Shown here piece after piece: positions 44,573 through 52,822 of a stretch of DNA of 64,000 nucleotides; position 1 is the first letter of the stretch, and each line of letters opens with the position of its first letter. The DNA is taken from contig MPNO01000006.1 in NCBI GenBank assembly GCA_002239065.1, positions 1-64,000 of the forward strand. The letters run 5' to 3'. The notes beneath the pieces were generated by a model. That model made no database searches. It was given only the letters and a program-made list of their open reading frames with translations, and was not told the origin of the DNA. This DNA comes from Defluviicoccus sp. bin129 (lineage in GTDB: Bacteria; Pseudomonadota; Alphaproteobacteria; MPNO01). A program made the translations under genes and the position numbers.

Positions 44573-45190
44573 TCAGCCCCGGAATGGCGGGAAGCCGACG
44601 TAAGACTCTGCGTGTTCGTCCGCGAACCCCGGCATGCCGGGCCGGGTGAGGCAGCCCTTGGGCGGGGCATAGCTGTCGATCCGCCGCGCCGCGCGTTCGT
44701 GCCACTGGATGTTGAAGGCGGCCAGTTTCCGGAAGAAGCACAGCCTCGAATAGGGCAGGTGGTCGTGGACGAACCAGGCGAGCGGCCGCCAGTCCCCGGT
44801 CTCCGCGTAGCGGTCGGCGAACCAGGGGATCACGATACAGGCGGTGGCGCCCATGCAGCCCGCCGCGTCGCGCCGGTCCCAGATGTGGCCCGCACGGCTC
44901 GCCTCGTTGGCGGCGCAGTTGAGACGGTTCCGGTTGCCGAAGCCGTTTACGTCCTCGGAGCGGTAGCCTGAGCGCACCGACACCGTCCCGAAGGTCTCGC
45001 GCAGCGGCTCCAGCAGGCTCTCGCAGAGCCGCGTGCCGGCGGCGATGGCGAGATCCGGATCGTCGGGGATGTTGGGGATGCCGTGGAACGCGGCGATCTC
45101 GCTGTGCAGGAAATCGCGCATGAAGAAGGAGGGCGAGAGCCGCACCCGGCCGAACTCTTCCAGCGCCCGCATGGAGCCCGGCCTGCGCAT
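44573..45190 (-). CDS. Hypothetical protein, possible M15-like peptidase fold
   Basis: This 205-aa protein has a stretch VSVRSGYRSEDVNGFGNRNR followed by ANEASRAGHIWDRRD, reminiscent of the RSGYRS...HxxGxAxD arrangement of M15 D-Ala-D-Ala peptidases and phage endolysins, but with GHIWD where GxAxD is expected. The rest (FFRKLAAFNIQWHERAARRI, SYAPPKGCLTRPGMPG) is unfamiliar. No signal peptide. ATG at 45190; a second ATG six codons in is possible. It converges on the GST gene (9 nt apart) and follows the CobW-type gene by 12 nt. Function unknown; the M15 relation is tentative. Confidence 0.65.
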   Translation of the reverse strand: MRRPGSMRALEEFGRVRLSPSFFMRDFLHSEIAAFHGIPNIPDDPDLAIAAGTRLCESLLEPLRETFGTVSVRSGYRSEDVNGFGNRNRLNCAANEASRAGHIWDRRDAAGCMGATACIVIPWFADRYAETGDWRPLAWFVHDHLPYSRLCFFRKLAAFNIQWHERAARRIDSYAPPKGCLTRPGMPGFADEHAESYVGFPPFRG

Positions 45191-45202
45191 CGGGCGGGTT
45201 TC

Positions 45203-46255
45203 CTAGCCCGGCCCGGCGACCGCCGCCTTCATGTCGTCGAGGATCCGCTCGACCGTCTCCCGCGGCAAGTCCCGGGTGATGAAGACGATGCGGCTCCTGG
45301 TGTCGCCGTCCGGCCATTCGGGGAGCTGGGCCGGGTCGTGGAACAAATGCTGCACGCCGTGGATCGCGATCGGCTTGTCCTGGCCGGCAACGTTGACGAT
45401 CCCCTTGATGCGCAGCAGCCTTTCCCCGTGGGTCGCGATCAGGGTGCGGATCCAGCCGACGAAGGGCTCCCACGCCAGCGGCTCGTCGTAGCGCAGGCAA
45501 TAGGCGCGGATGCTGTCGTCGTGGCGGTTGACGTCGTGATCGTGACGGTGGCGATCGTCAAAGGCTTCGTCGCGCAGCCAGCGCTGCACGTCGAGGCTTT
45601 TCGTATTCGGGTCGTAGAGCCCGGCGTCGAACAGCTCGTCGGGGTGGATCGCTCCGTGCTCGGCGCGGACGATCGACGCACCGGGGTTGAGCGCGCGCAG
45701 GCTGGCTTCGAGGCCGTCGAGCTCTTCGTCGTCCGCGATGTCTCCCTTGGTGATGACGATGCGGTCGGCCACCGCCGCCTGCTTGACGGATTCGCTGTGC
45801 CGGCCGAGTTGGAGGTCGCCATTGACCCCGTCGACCGCCGTGACCACGCCGTCCAGCGCGTAGCGGTTGGCGATCACCCGGTCGGTCATCAGGGTATGGA
45901 TGACCGGCGCCGGATCGGCGAGCCCGGTGGTCTCGATCACCACCCGGCCGAACGGCGGGACCTCTCCCTTGACGCGCTTGATGAACAGCTCGCGCAAGGC
46001 GCGGGCCAGGTCGTCGCGGACGGTGCAGCAAAGGCAGCCCGCGTTGAGCAGCACCGTGTCCTCGTCGATCTGCTCGATCAGGTGGTGGTCGAGCCCGATC
46101 TCGCCGAACTCGTTGACCAGGACGGCTGTATCCGACATCTCAGGGTGCTTCAACAAGGCATTGATAAGAGTCGTTTTTCCACTGCCCAGAAAACCGGTCA
46201 GCAGGGAGGCCTGCACGATGTCGTCGGGCTCGGGCGGGGTATGGCTGTCGGTCAT
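45203..46255 (-). CDS. CobW/G3E-family GTP-binding metallochaperone
   Basis: This 350-aa GTPase has Walker A LLTGFLGSGKTTLINALLKH, the metal-binding LLNAGCLCCTVRDDL (CLCC), the ETTGLADPAP switch, the GTP specificity motif RIVITKGDIADDEELDG and a histidine-rich loop FDDRHRHDHDVNRHDDS typical of zinc- or cobalt-handling members. The C-terminal CobW_C domain follows. The His-rich loop suggests zinc metabolism. Its start overlaps hisI by 4 bp (46252-46255), an arrangement in which the paired enzyme may be its client. Confidence 0.9.
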   Translation of the reverse strand: MTDSHTPPEPDDIVQASLLTGFLGSGKTTLINALLKHPEMSDTAVLVNEFGEIGLDHHLIEQIDEDTVLLNAGCLCCTVRDDLARALRELFIKRVKGEVPPFGRVVIETTGLADPAPVIHTLMTDRVIANRYALDGVVTAVDGVNGDLQLGRHSESVKQAAVADRIVITKGDIADDEELDGLEASLRALNPGASIVRAEHGAIHPDELFDAGLYDPNTKSLDVQRWLRDEAFDDRHRHDHDVNRHDDSIRAYCLRYDEPLAWEPFVGWIRTLIATHGERLLRIKGIVNVAGQDKPIAIHGVQHLFHDPAQLPEWPDGDTRSRIVFITRDLPRETVERILDDMKAAVAGPG

Positions 46256-46656
46256 TTTCGGTAAAGCTCCGCGGGGTCTATCTCGACCTCGGCGATTGTC
46301 GCGAGCCGGTCGTCGCGCACCGCCCGGAAGAAGCAGCTGCGCCGCCCGGTATGGCAGGCGACCCCGGTCTGGTCGACGGCGAGCAGCAGCGTGTCGCCGT
46401 CGCAGTCGAGGCGGAGTTCGACCAGCGCCTGCATCTGCCCCGAGGTCTCGCCCTTGCGCCACAGCGCGCCGCGCGAGCGCGAGTAGTAGCAGACCCGGCC
46501 GGTGGTCAGCGTCTCGGCGACCGCGTCTCGGCTCATCCAGGCCATCATCAGCACTTCGCCGCTGTCGTGCTGCTGGGCGATCGCCGGCACCAGCCCGTCG
46601 CCGTTCCACGCGATCGCATCGAGGGTCGCGGCGATGCCCGCTTCGGACGCGCCCAT
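46252..46656 (-). CDS. hisI: Phosphoribosyl-AMP cyclohydrolase
   Basis: This 134-aa enzyme has AWNGDGLVPAIAQQHDSGEV, MMAWMSRDAVAETLTTGRVC, YYSRSRGALWRKGETSGQMQ, the Mg-binding LDCDGDTLLLAVDQ and the zinc cysteines in GVACHTGRRSCFF. It opens the purine ring of PR-AMP in histidine biosynthesis and is Zn2+ dependent. As a separate (non-HisIE) protein it is typical of alphaproteobacteria. The overlapping gene is a COG0523 GTPase; a zinc-supply link is plausible for this zinc enzyme but is inference. Confidence 0.95.
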   Translation of the reverse strand: MGASEAGIAATLDAIAWNGDGLVPAIAQQHDSGEVLMMAWMSRDAVAETLTTGRVCYYSRSRGALWRKGETSGQMQALVELRLDCDGDTLLLAVDQTGVACHTGRRSCFFRAVRDDRLATIAEVEIDPAELYRK

Positions 46657-46722
46657 GGTTTCGCTTCCCGGTCTTGCGTTGCTCGTGAATCTAGGGTGCT
46701 TGGCGGAGGAAACGAAGCGTCC

Positions 46723-47892
46723 TCAGCGCGCCGCGTTGAGACGCTCGAAGCCGCGTTCGAGATCGGCGATCAGGTCGCCGGTGTCTTCGAGCCCCGCATG
46801 GATGCGTATCGTCGGGCCGCGGTCCCAGGTCGTCGCGGTGCGGATCGCCGCCGGGTTGGTGGGCAGGATCAGGCTCTCGAACCCGCCCCAGCTCGCGCCC
46901 ATCGAGAACAGCTCCATGCCGTCCAGCATCGCCGCCACCGCCGCCTCCGGCGCCGGCCTCAGGACGACGCCGAACAGCCCGCAGGCGCCGGTAAAATCCC
47001 GTTTCCACAGCGCGTGGCCGGGATCGTCCGGAAGGGCGGGGTGGAGCACGCGGTCGACCTCAGGGCGGTCCCCCAGCCAGCGTGCGAGGATCAGCCCGTT
47101 CTCGTGATGCTGGCGCAGCCGGACGCCGAGGGTGCGTAGCCCGCGCAGCGCGAGATAGACGTCGTCGGGACCGCAATTGGCGCCGAGGTCGGCGGCGGAC
47201 TGGCGCACTTTGGGCCACAGCGCCTCGCTGGTCGTGACCGTGCCCATCATCACGTCGGAATGGCCGACGATGTACTTGGTCGCCGCCTGCACCGAGACGT
47301 CGACGCCGTGCTCGAACGGCTTGAACAGCACGCCGGCGGCCCAGGTATTGTCCATGACGACCACCGCGCCGGCCTCGTGCGCCGGGGCGGCGACCGCCGG
47401 GATGTCGGTCATCTCGAAGGTGAGCGAGCCCGGCGATTCGACATAGACGATGCGGGTGCGCTCGGTGATGAGGTCGGCGATCCCGCCGCCGATCGCCGGG
47501 TCGAAATAGCTTGTCTCGACCCCGAAACGCCCCAGAAAGCTGTCGCAGAAGCGCCGCGCCGGGCTGTAGACGTTGTCCGCCATCAGGATGTGGTCGCCGG
47601 TCTCGACGAAGGCGAGGATGGCGGCGTTGATCGCAGCCAGGCCCGAGCCGAGGCAGACCGCCCGCTCGCCGCCCTCGACCGCGGCCACCGCTTCTTCCAG
47701 CGCCGAATGGGTGGGCGTCCCGTGCCGCCCATAGGTGTAGACCCGCGGCTCGAACCGTCTCTCGCGCGCCTCGCGCATCGCCGCGACCGTCGCATGGGTG
47801 ATCGTCGAGGCGTGGTAGACGGGCGGGTTGACGATCCCGAAATTGGCTTCCGGATCGCGCCCGGCCGTGGTGATGATCGTGTCTTCTTTCAT
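46723..47892 (-). CDS. metC: Cystathionine beta-lyase
   Basis: This 389-aa Cys/Met-metabolism PLP enzyme has VNPPVYHASTITH, YTYGRHGTPTHSALEEAVAA, CLGSGLAAINAAILAFVETG, VYVESPGSLTFEMTDIPAVA, VVMDNTWAAGVLFKPFEHGV and the PLP lysine in SVQAATKYIVGHSDVMMGTV. The WAAGVLFKPFEHG context is of the proteobacterial MetC type. It splits cystathionine to homocysteine. It lies 66 nt from hisI and is preceded upstream by the sulfurtransferase gene, both sulfur-related. Confidence 0.92.
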   Translation of the reverse strand: MKEDTIITTAGRDPEANFGIVNPPVYHASTITHATVAAMREARERRFEPRVYTYGRHGTPTHSALEEAVAAVEGGERAVCLGSGLAAINAAILAFVETGDHILMADNVYSPARRFCDSFLGRFGVETSYFDPAIGGGIADLITERTRIVYVESPGSLTFEMTDIPAVAAPAHEAGAVVVMDNTWAAGVLFKPFEHGVDVSVQAATKYIVGHSDVMMGTVTTSEALWPKVRQSAADLGANCGPDDVYLALRGLRTLGVRLRQHHENGLILARWLGDRPEVDRVLHPALPDDPGHALWKRDFTGACGLFGVVLRPAPEAAVAAMLDGMELFSMGASWGGFESLILPTNPAAIRTATTWDRGPTIRIHAGLEDTGDLIADLERGFERLNAAR

Positions 47893-47958
47893 GGCGCGGC
47901 TGTCGGCTGGTGAAAAGGCCGCGCATCCTGACAGCGCGGGTCGGGCGACGCCAGTTCT

Positions 47959-48810
47959 TCAGGTCTCGACCGGCGTGTCCGTCCGCATGCCCCATTCCGA
48001 CCACGACCCGTCATAGACCGCGACCGCGTCCTGGCCGATCAGGTGCAGCCCGAAGGCGAGCATCGAGGCCGTCACCCCCGACCCGCATGTGGTGGTCACC
48101 GGCTTGTCGACATCGATCCCGGCGTCGGCGAACAGCGCGCGGAGCTCGTCCGGGGATCGGACGGTACCGGTCTCGGGGTCGACCAGCCGGTTATAGGGCA
48201 GGTTCCGGCTGCCCGGGATGTGGCCCGCCCGGCAGCCCGGCCGCGGCTCCGGCTCGGTGCCGGCGAAGCGGCCGGGGGCGCGGGCATCGAGGATCTGCGC
48301 GGACTGCCCGTCGAGTCCCGCCAGGATGGTGTCGAGGTCGGATATGCGGTCGGGGCGGGGCTGGGCGGAAAAGCCGCCGGTGGCGGCGCGCGGCTCGGCC
48401 GGCCCGGTCTCGGTCGGCCTGCTCTCCATCACCCACTTGACGAAGCCGCCGTCGAGGATGGACACCGCATCGTGGCCGAAATAGCGCAGCATCCACCACG
48501 CCCGGCCGACGGTCATCATGCCGACCCGGTCATAGGCGACGACCCGGGTCGAATCGCCGATCCCGAGCCCGTCCATCAGCGCGGCGAAGCGCTCCGGCGC
48601 GGGCGCCATGTGGGGCCTCGGGTCGTCCGGGTCGGCGATGCCGTCGATGTCCCAGAACGCCGCGCCCCGGACGTGCCCGCCTTCGAACTCCTCACGGCCC
48701 GACCGGCCGTCGGTCGGCAGGTACCATGTGGTCTCGACGACGCGGACATCCGGGTCGTCGAGATGCGCTTCCAGCCATTGGGTCGATACCAGGGCACCCG
48801 GTTCGGACAC
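47959..48810 (-). CDS. sseA: 3-mercaptopyruvate / thiosulfate sulfurtransferase
   Basis: This 283-aa tandem rhodanese has an inactive first domain (RVVETTWYLPTDGRSGREEF, VAYDRVGMMTVGRAWWMLRY) and an active second domain with GHIPGSRNLPYNRLVDPETG and the catalytic loop VTTTCGSGVTASMLAFGLHL. The CGSGVT loop favours 3-mercaptopyruvate. I take the GTG at 48810 (start SEPGALVSTQWLEAHL); a TTG 12 codons upstream (48846) is open but unconserved. It transfers sulfur to cyanide or thiols and sits next to metC. Confidence 0.9.
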   Translation of the reverse strand: MSEPGALVSTQWLEAHLDDPDVRVVETTWYLPTDGRSGREEFEGGHVRGAAFWDIDGIADPDDPRPHMAPAPERFAALMDGLGIGDSTRVVAYDRVGMMTVGRAWWMLRYFGHDAVSILDGGFVKWVMESRPTETGPAEPRAATGGFSAQPRPDRISDLDTILAGLDGQSAQILDARAPGRFAGTEPEPRPGCRAGHIPGSRNLPYNRLVDPETGTVRSPDELRALFADAGIDVDKPVTTTCGSGVTASMLAFGLHLIGQDAVAVYDGSWSEWGMRTDTPVET

Positions 48811-48944
48811 GGTTCGATCTCCCGTCCTGTGGTTGCGGCGCGTCAATCTACAGGACCGGGCGGTGGCCGCGAAGCGGCGGATCGAAGGACGGCGCGGGCT
48901 GGATGCGAGTTGCCCGTCATGCCCGGGGCGGACATATTCCCTGC

Positions 48945-49817
48945 ATGACGGATTATCTGGTCAAGCCCGACCCGGCCGACGCGCGGCTCACCGAGCGGGT
49001 GCCGGGGGTCGATCAGGACGGCAGGGCGATCGAGACCTCGGTCACCGTGGAGCGGCCCCTGACGCTGTTCCTCAACAGCCAGGAGATCGTCACCCTGATG
49101 ACGATCGGCGACTATGTCGACTGCCTGGCGGTCGGCTACCTGATCAACCAGAACATGCTGAAGGGCGACGACGCGGTGACCGGCGTCGATTACGACGAGG
49201 AGATCGAGACGGTGGTCGTGCGGACCGCGCACGAGACCGATTTCGAGGAGCGGATGAAGAAGCGCACCCGGACCTCGGGCTGCGCGCTCGGCACCGTGTT
49301 CGGCGACGTGATGGAGACCTTCGAGGAGGTCGTGCTCGACCCCGACGCCGAGATCCGGACGTCGTGGCTCTATGCGCTCGCCAAGGCGATCAACACGACG
49401 CCGAGCCTCTATCTGGAGGCCGGGGCGATCCACGGCTGCGTGCTGTGCGAGGGGGACCGGCCGCTGATCTACATGGAGGATGTCGGGCGGCACAACGCGG
49501 TCGACAAGATCGCCGGCTACATGCACCTCAACCGAATCCCGCCCGAGGGCAAGATGTTCTACACCACCGGGCGCCTGACCAGCGAGATGGTGATCAAGGC
49601 GGTGCAGATGCGCATTCCGGTCCTGGTCTCGCGCTCGGGCTTCACCGCCTGGGGGGTGGAGCTCGCCCGTCAGGCCAATCTGACGCTGATCGGGCGCGCC
49701 AGGGGGCGTCGTTTCATCGCGCTCGCGGGGGAAAGCCGAATCGTCTACGACGCCGATCCCGGGACGGTCGGCGAGGAGCCGTCGGCGTTGCAGCGCAAGG
49801 GCGCGCGCGCCGGGTAG
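48945..49817 (+). CDS. fdhD: Formate dehydrogenase accessory sulfurtransferase FdhD
   Basis: This 290-aa protein has the FdhD features: SVTVERPLTLFLNSQEIVTL, GDYVDCLAVGYLINQNML, a region with RTSGCALGTVFGDVM in place of the usual CxxC, then IHGCVLCEGDRPLIYMEDVG, RHNAVDKIAGYMHL, GRLTSEMVIKAVQMRIPVLV and SRSGFTAWGVELARQANLTL. The usual pair of vicinal sulfurtransferase cysteines is not seen in the RTSGC segment; only a single Cys is present. It would sulfurate bis-MGD cofactors for enzymes such as the oxidoreductase at 362. The next gene starts 6 nt later. Confidence 0.92.
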   Translation: MTDYLVKPDPADARLTERVPGVDQDGRAIETSVTVERPLTLFLNSQEIVTLMTIGDYVDCLAVGYLINQNMLKGDDAVTGVDYDEEIETVVVRTAHETDFEERMKKRTRTSGCALGTVFGDVMETFEEVVLDPDAEIRTSWLYALAKAINTTPSLYLEAGAIHGCVLCEGDRPLIYMEDVGRHNAVDKIAGYMHLNRIPPEGKMFYTTGRLTSEMVIKAVQMRIPVLVSRSGFTAWGVELARQANLTLIGRARGRRFIALAGESRIVYDADPGTVGEEPSALQRKGARAG

Positions 49818-49823
49818 CGTAAG

Positions 49824-50432
49824 ATGGAGCTGGTCCTCGCCTGGCAGGGCCCGGTCGGGGCGGGCCGGTTTCCCGACGCCGAAGCCGCGATCGAGGCGCT
49901 CGGCGCCCCCGGGGTCTATCTCCGCATAAAGACCTACCGCAACGGGCGAACGGTGAGCTATGTCGGCCAGAGCCGGAACGTGCTCGCGCGCATCGACCAG
50001 CACCTGACGGCGATGCTCGCCCTCCAGACGCCGCTTCGCGACGGCGCCGGGCGGACGATCTTCGCGGGCGATGCCGGCGCGCGCTTCGCCGCCTATAACG
50101 ACCTCGCGGCGGCTTCCCGGGCGGCGGCGGAAGAGGCGCTGCGAACCCGGTTCTACGTCGCGCTGTGCGACGCGGCGTTCGCGCCGGAGCGACTCGACCT
50201 GGTGGAGGGGACGCTCAAGGCGCGGCTCGAGGAACGGGTGGCCGCCGGCGCCGGGCTCGCGGCCTGCGAGAACGTCCAGGGCGTCCCGCGGGATCCGTTC
50301 GCCGACATCGCCCGGATCGTTCAGGACACCGGGGCGCTCGCGGCGGAGGATTCGGAGGTCGTTGCGCGCGCGCTCGGCGCGGAGCCGATCCGGGTCGACG
50401 CCGTGCTGGTCGGGGCGGGACATGCCGAGTAG
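49824..50432 (+). CDS. GIY-YIG-like domain protein of unknown function in the fdhD-mobA cluster
   Basis: This 202-aa protein I do not recognise as a named family. Residues 27-61 (GAPGVYLRIKTYRNG then TVSYVGQSRNVLARIDQHL) look like a GIY-YIG nuclease core: GVY at 30-32, YVG at 46-48, arginines 51 and 56 and His60. A Glu in LDLVEGTLKARLE (Glu128) could be the metal-binding glutamate. The second half is helical and alanine rich. It lies between fdhD (6-nt gap) and mobA (11-bp overlap), so it is co-translated with molybdenum cofactor genes. Nuclease activity is a hypothesis. Confidence 0.7.
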   Translation: MELVLAWQGPVGAGRFPDAEAAIEALGAPGVYLRIKTYRNGRTVSYVGQSRNVLARIDQHLTAMLALQTPLRDGAGRTIFAGDAGARFAAYNDLAAASRAAAEEALRTRFYVALCDAAFAPERLDLVEGTLKARLEERVAAGAGLAACENVQGVPRDPFADIARIVQDTGALAAEDSEVVARALGAEPIRVDAVLVGAGHAE

Positions 50433-51054
50433 CGCGGACGAGCCGCGCATCGCCGGGGTCGTGCTCGCCGGCGGGCTGTCCCGCCGCATGGGCGGCGGCG
50501 ACAAGGCGCTGAAGCTCCTCGGCGGGCGTACCATCCTGGATCGCGTGATCGCCCGCGCCGTGCCCCAGGTAGACCCGCTCGCGCTCAACGCCAACGGCGA
50601 TCCGGGCCGCTTCGCCGGCACCGGTCTGGCCGTGATCCCCGATTCGGTGGAAGGCTTCCCCGGTCCGCTCGCCGGGGTGCTGGCGGGGCTCGAATGGGCG
50701 CGGGAGCGCGGCTCCACCCATGTCGCGAGTTTCGCCTGCGACGCGCCCTTCCTGCCCGACGATCTGGTGTCGCGGCTGTGGCAGGCGATCGAGGAGAACG
50801 GCGCCGAGATCGCGTCTGCGCGCTCTGACGGGCGGGAGCACCCGGTCTTCGCGCTCTGGCCGGTCGCGCTCGCGGACGCGCTCAGGACCGCATTGGTGGA
50901 GGAGGGGGTCCGCAAGGTCGACGTCTGGACGGCGCGCTACCGCCTCGCCCATGCGGCGTTTTCCACGGCCCCTGTCGATCCCTTCTTCAACGTCAACCGG
51001 CCGGAGGACATCGAGGCGGCGGAGGCGGCGCTCAACCCGCGAGCTGAGCGATGA
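50422..51054 (+). CDS. mobA: Molybdenum cofactor guanylyltransferase MobA
   Basis: This 210-aa nucleotidyltransferase has IAGVVLAGGLSRRMGGGDKA then LKLLGGRTILDRVI (GTP-binding signature and Lys), GPLAGVLAGLEWARERGSTH, FACDAPFLPDDLVSRLW (metal Asp) and DPFFNVNRPEDIEAAEAAL. It adds GMP to Mo-molybdopterin to make the MGD cofactor. The ATG at 50422 overlaps the previous gene by 11 bp. It ends 23 bp inside the convergent ubiA gene. Confidence 0.95.
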   Translation: MPSSADEPRIAGVVLAGGLSRRMGGGDKALKLLGGRTILDRVIARAVPQVDPLALNANGDPGRFAGTGLAVIPDSVEGFPGPLAGVLAGLEWARERGSTHVASFACDAPFLPDDLVSRLWQAIEENGAEIASARSDGREHPVFALWPVALADALRTALVEEGVRKVDVWTARYRLAHAAFSTAPVDPFFNVNRPEDIEAAEAALNPRAER

Positions 51055-51961
51055 CGACCGAGGCGAGCAGGGTCCAGCCGAACAGCCGGTTCGAGCGGAA
51101 CTTGGCGAGGCAGTCCTTCGGCGCGTCGAGATCGACGGCGGCGACCTGCCAGCCGAGCTGCAGGACGGCCAGCGCGAGCCCGGCGTAGAAGATCCAGCCG
51201 AGCCCGACGGCATGGCCGGTCGCCGCGAACAGCGCCGCGGCGGCGAGATAGAAGGCGTACAGCCACGGCTTGCTGTCGAGGCCGAGGCGCCGCGCGGTGG
51301 ACTTGACCCCGGCGGCGGGGTCGTCGCGCCGGTCCTGGTGGGCGTAGATCGTGTCGTAGCCCAGCGTCCAGAAGATGCCGCCGGCATAGAGCAGGACCGG
51401 AGCCAGCGATATCTCCTCGCGCACCGCCGCCCAGCCGAGCAGGGCGCCCCAGTTGAAGGCGAGCCCGAGCACGAATTGCGGCCAGTAGGTCACCCGCTTG
51501 CTGAGCGGGTAGGTGAACACCAGGACCAGCGACGCCGCCCCCACCGCGATGGCGAAGGGCTCGAGCGCGAGCAGGATCGCGAGTCCCGCGGCCAGCAGCA
51601 CGGCGAGAAAGACCAGCGCCCCGCGCACCGTGACCTGGCCGCTGGGCAGCGGGCGGTCGCGGGTCCGCGCGACCCGTGCGTCGAAGTCGCGGTCGCAGAT
51701 GTCGTTGAACGTGCAGCCGGCGCCGCGCATCACCAGGGCGCCGATCCCGAACAGGGCGAACAGGGCGAGGCTCTCGCGCGACAGCGGCTCGGGCGATGCG
51801 AAGGCGATCGACCACCAGCAGGGAAACAGCAGCAGCCAGGTGCCGATCGGCCTGTCGAGGCGCGCGAGGCGCGCATAGGGTCGCCAGGCTCCGGGCAGAA
51901 GCCGGTCGACCCATCCGCCCCTCGGAATGTCGCTCGCGGCGATGTCGTCCATGCCCGACAT
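51032..51961 (-). CDS. ubiA: 4-hydroxybenzoate polyprenyltransferase UbiA
   Basis: This 309-aa integral membrane prenyltransferase has ARLDRPIGTWLLLFPCWWSI, the first Asp motif GCTFNDICDRDFDARVART (NDxxDxxxD), RDRPLPSGQVTVRGALVF, the second motif GYDTIYAHQDRRDDPAAGVK (DxxxD) and nine hydrophobic helices. It attaches a polyprenyl chain to 4-hydroxybenzoate in ubiquinone synthesis. It is divergent from rsmE with only 39 nt between starts, a common alphaproteobacterial arrangement. Confidence 0.96.
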   Translation of the reverse strand: MSGMDDIAASDIPRGGWVDRLLPGAWRPYARLARLDRPIGTWLLLFPCWWSIAFASPEPLSRESLALFALFGIGALVMRGAGCTFNDICDRDFDARVARTRDRPLPSGQVTVRGALVFLAVLLAAGLAILLALEPFAIAVGAASLVLVFTYPLSKRVTYWPQFVLGLAFNWGALLGWAAVREEISLAPVLLYAGGIFWTLGYDTIYAHQDRRDDPAAGVKSTARRLGLDSKPWLYAFYLAAAALFAATGHAVGLGWIFYAGLALAVLQLGWQVAAVDLDAPKDCLAKFRSNRLFGWTLLASVVIAQLAG

Positions 51962-52000
51962 TGCTCTTTCGCTTCGCCCCGATTATATCGGCACCGGCTC

Positions 52001-52819
52001 ATGGGTACGATGACGGTACATTCCGCGATGCAGCAGGCGGCTCCGCGTGTCAGGCTTTTCCTCGACCAGAGACTGGCGCGAGGCGAAGCCGCCATGCTCG
52101 ACCGCGACCGGACCCATTACCTGAAGACCGTCATGCGGCTCGCCCCGGGGGATGCGGTCGCCGCGTTCAACGGCGAGGACGGCGAGTGGCTCGGCCGGAT
52201 CGAGACCGTGGATAAACGGCGCGTCGCGCTGCGCCTGGAGCGCCTGCTCGCGGGGCAGCCCGACAGCGGCGATTTTTGGCTCCTGTTCGCGCCGCTCAAG
52301 CGGGGGCCGAGCGAACTGATCGTCAGCAAGGCGGTCGAGCTCGGCGCCACGGCGCTGGTCCCCGTGGCGACCGCGCGCACGACGGCGCCGCGCATCAGGC
52401 CGGAACGGATGAAGCTGCTCGCCATCGAGGCCGCCGAGCAATGCGGGCGCTGCGACGTGCCGGAGGTCCGCGAAGCGGAGCCGCTTCGCGCATTGCTGGA
52501 ACGCTGGCCGGCCGGGAGGCAGCTCATGTTCTGCGACGAGAGCGGCGGTGGACGGCCGATCGTCGAGTTCCTGACCGAGGCCCGGGATTGCGGCGCCACC
52601 GGCCCGTGGGCGGCGCTGATCGGACCCGAAGGCGGGTTCGCCGAGGAAGAGCGCGCCGCGCTCCGCAGCCGGAGCTTCGTGCATGCGGTCGATCTCGGGC
52701 CGCGGCTGCTGCGCGCCGAGACCGCGGCGATCGCCGCGCTCGCCTGCTGGCAGGCGGTGATCGGCGACTGGCGCCGTCCCGACGACCTGCCGGCGCGGCC
52801 GGCGGCGGCGCGGGGGTAG
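52001..52819 (+). CDS. rsmE: 16S rRNA (uracil-1498-N3)-methyltransferase RsmE
   Basis: This 272-aa SPOUT methyltransferase has VRLFLDQRLARGEAAML, HYLKTVMRLAPGDAVAAFNG, LLFAPLKRGPSELIVSKAVE, LGATALVPVATARTTAPR, EAAEQCGRCDVPEV and the SAM-binding knot with LIGPEGGFAEEERAALRSR and LGPRLLRAETAAIAALACWQ. It methylates N3 of U1498 in 16S rRNA. A second ATG at 52010 is a possible start. gshA follows 3 nt later, a known conserved pair. Confidence 0.95.
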   Translation: MGTMTVHSAMQQAAPRVRLFLDQRLARGEAAMLDRDRTHYLKTVMRLAPGDAVAAFNGEDGEWLGRIETVDKRRVALRLERLLAGQPDSGDFWLLFAPLKRGPSELIVSKAVELGATALVPVATARTTAPRIRPERMKLLAIEAAEQCGRCDVPEVREAEPLRALLERWPAGRQLMFCDESGGGRPIVEFLTEARDCGATGPWAALIGPEGGFAEEERAALRSRSFVHAVDLGPRLLRAETAAIAALACWQAVIGDWRRPDDLPARPAAARG

Positions 52820-52822
52820 GGC

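Noticed and set aside
48811-48846. TTG start for the sulfurtransferase
   Set aside because: The twelve extra residues are not conserved in appearance and a GTG at 48810 gives the usual SEPGALVST start.
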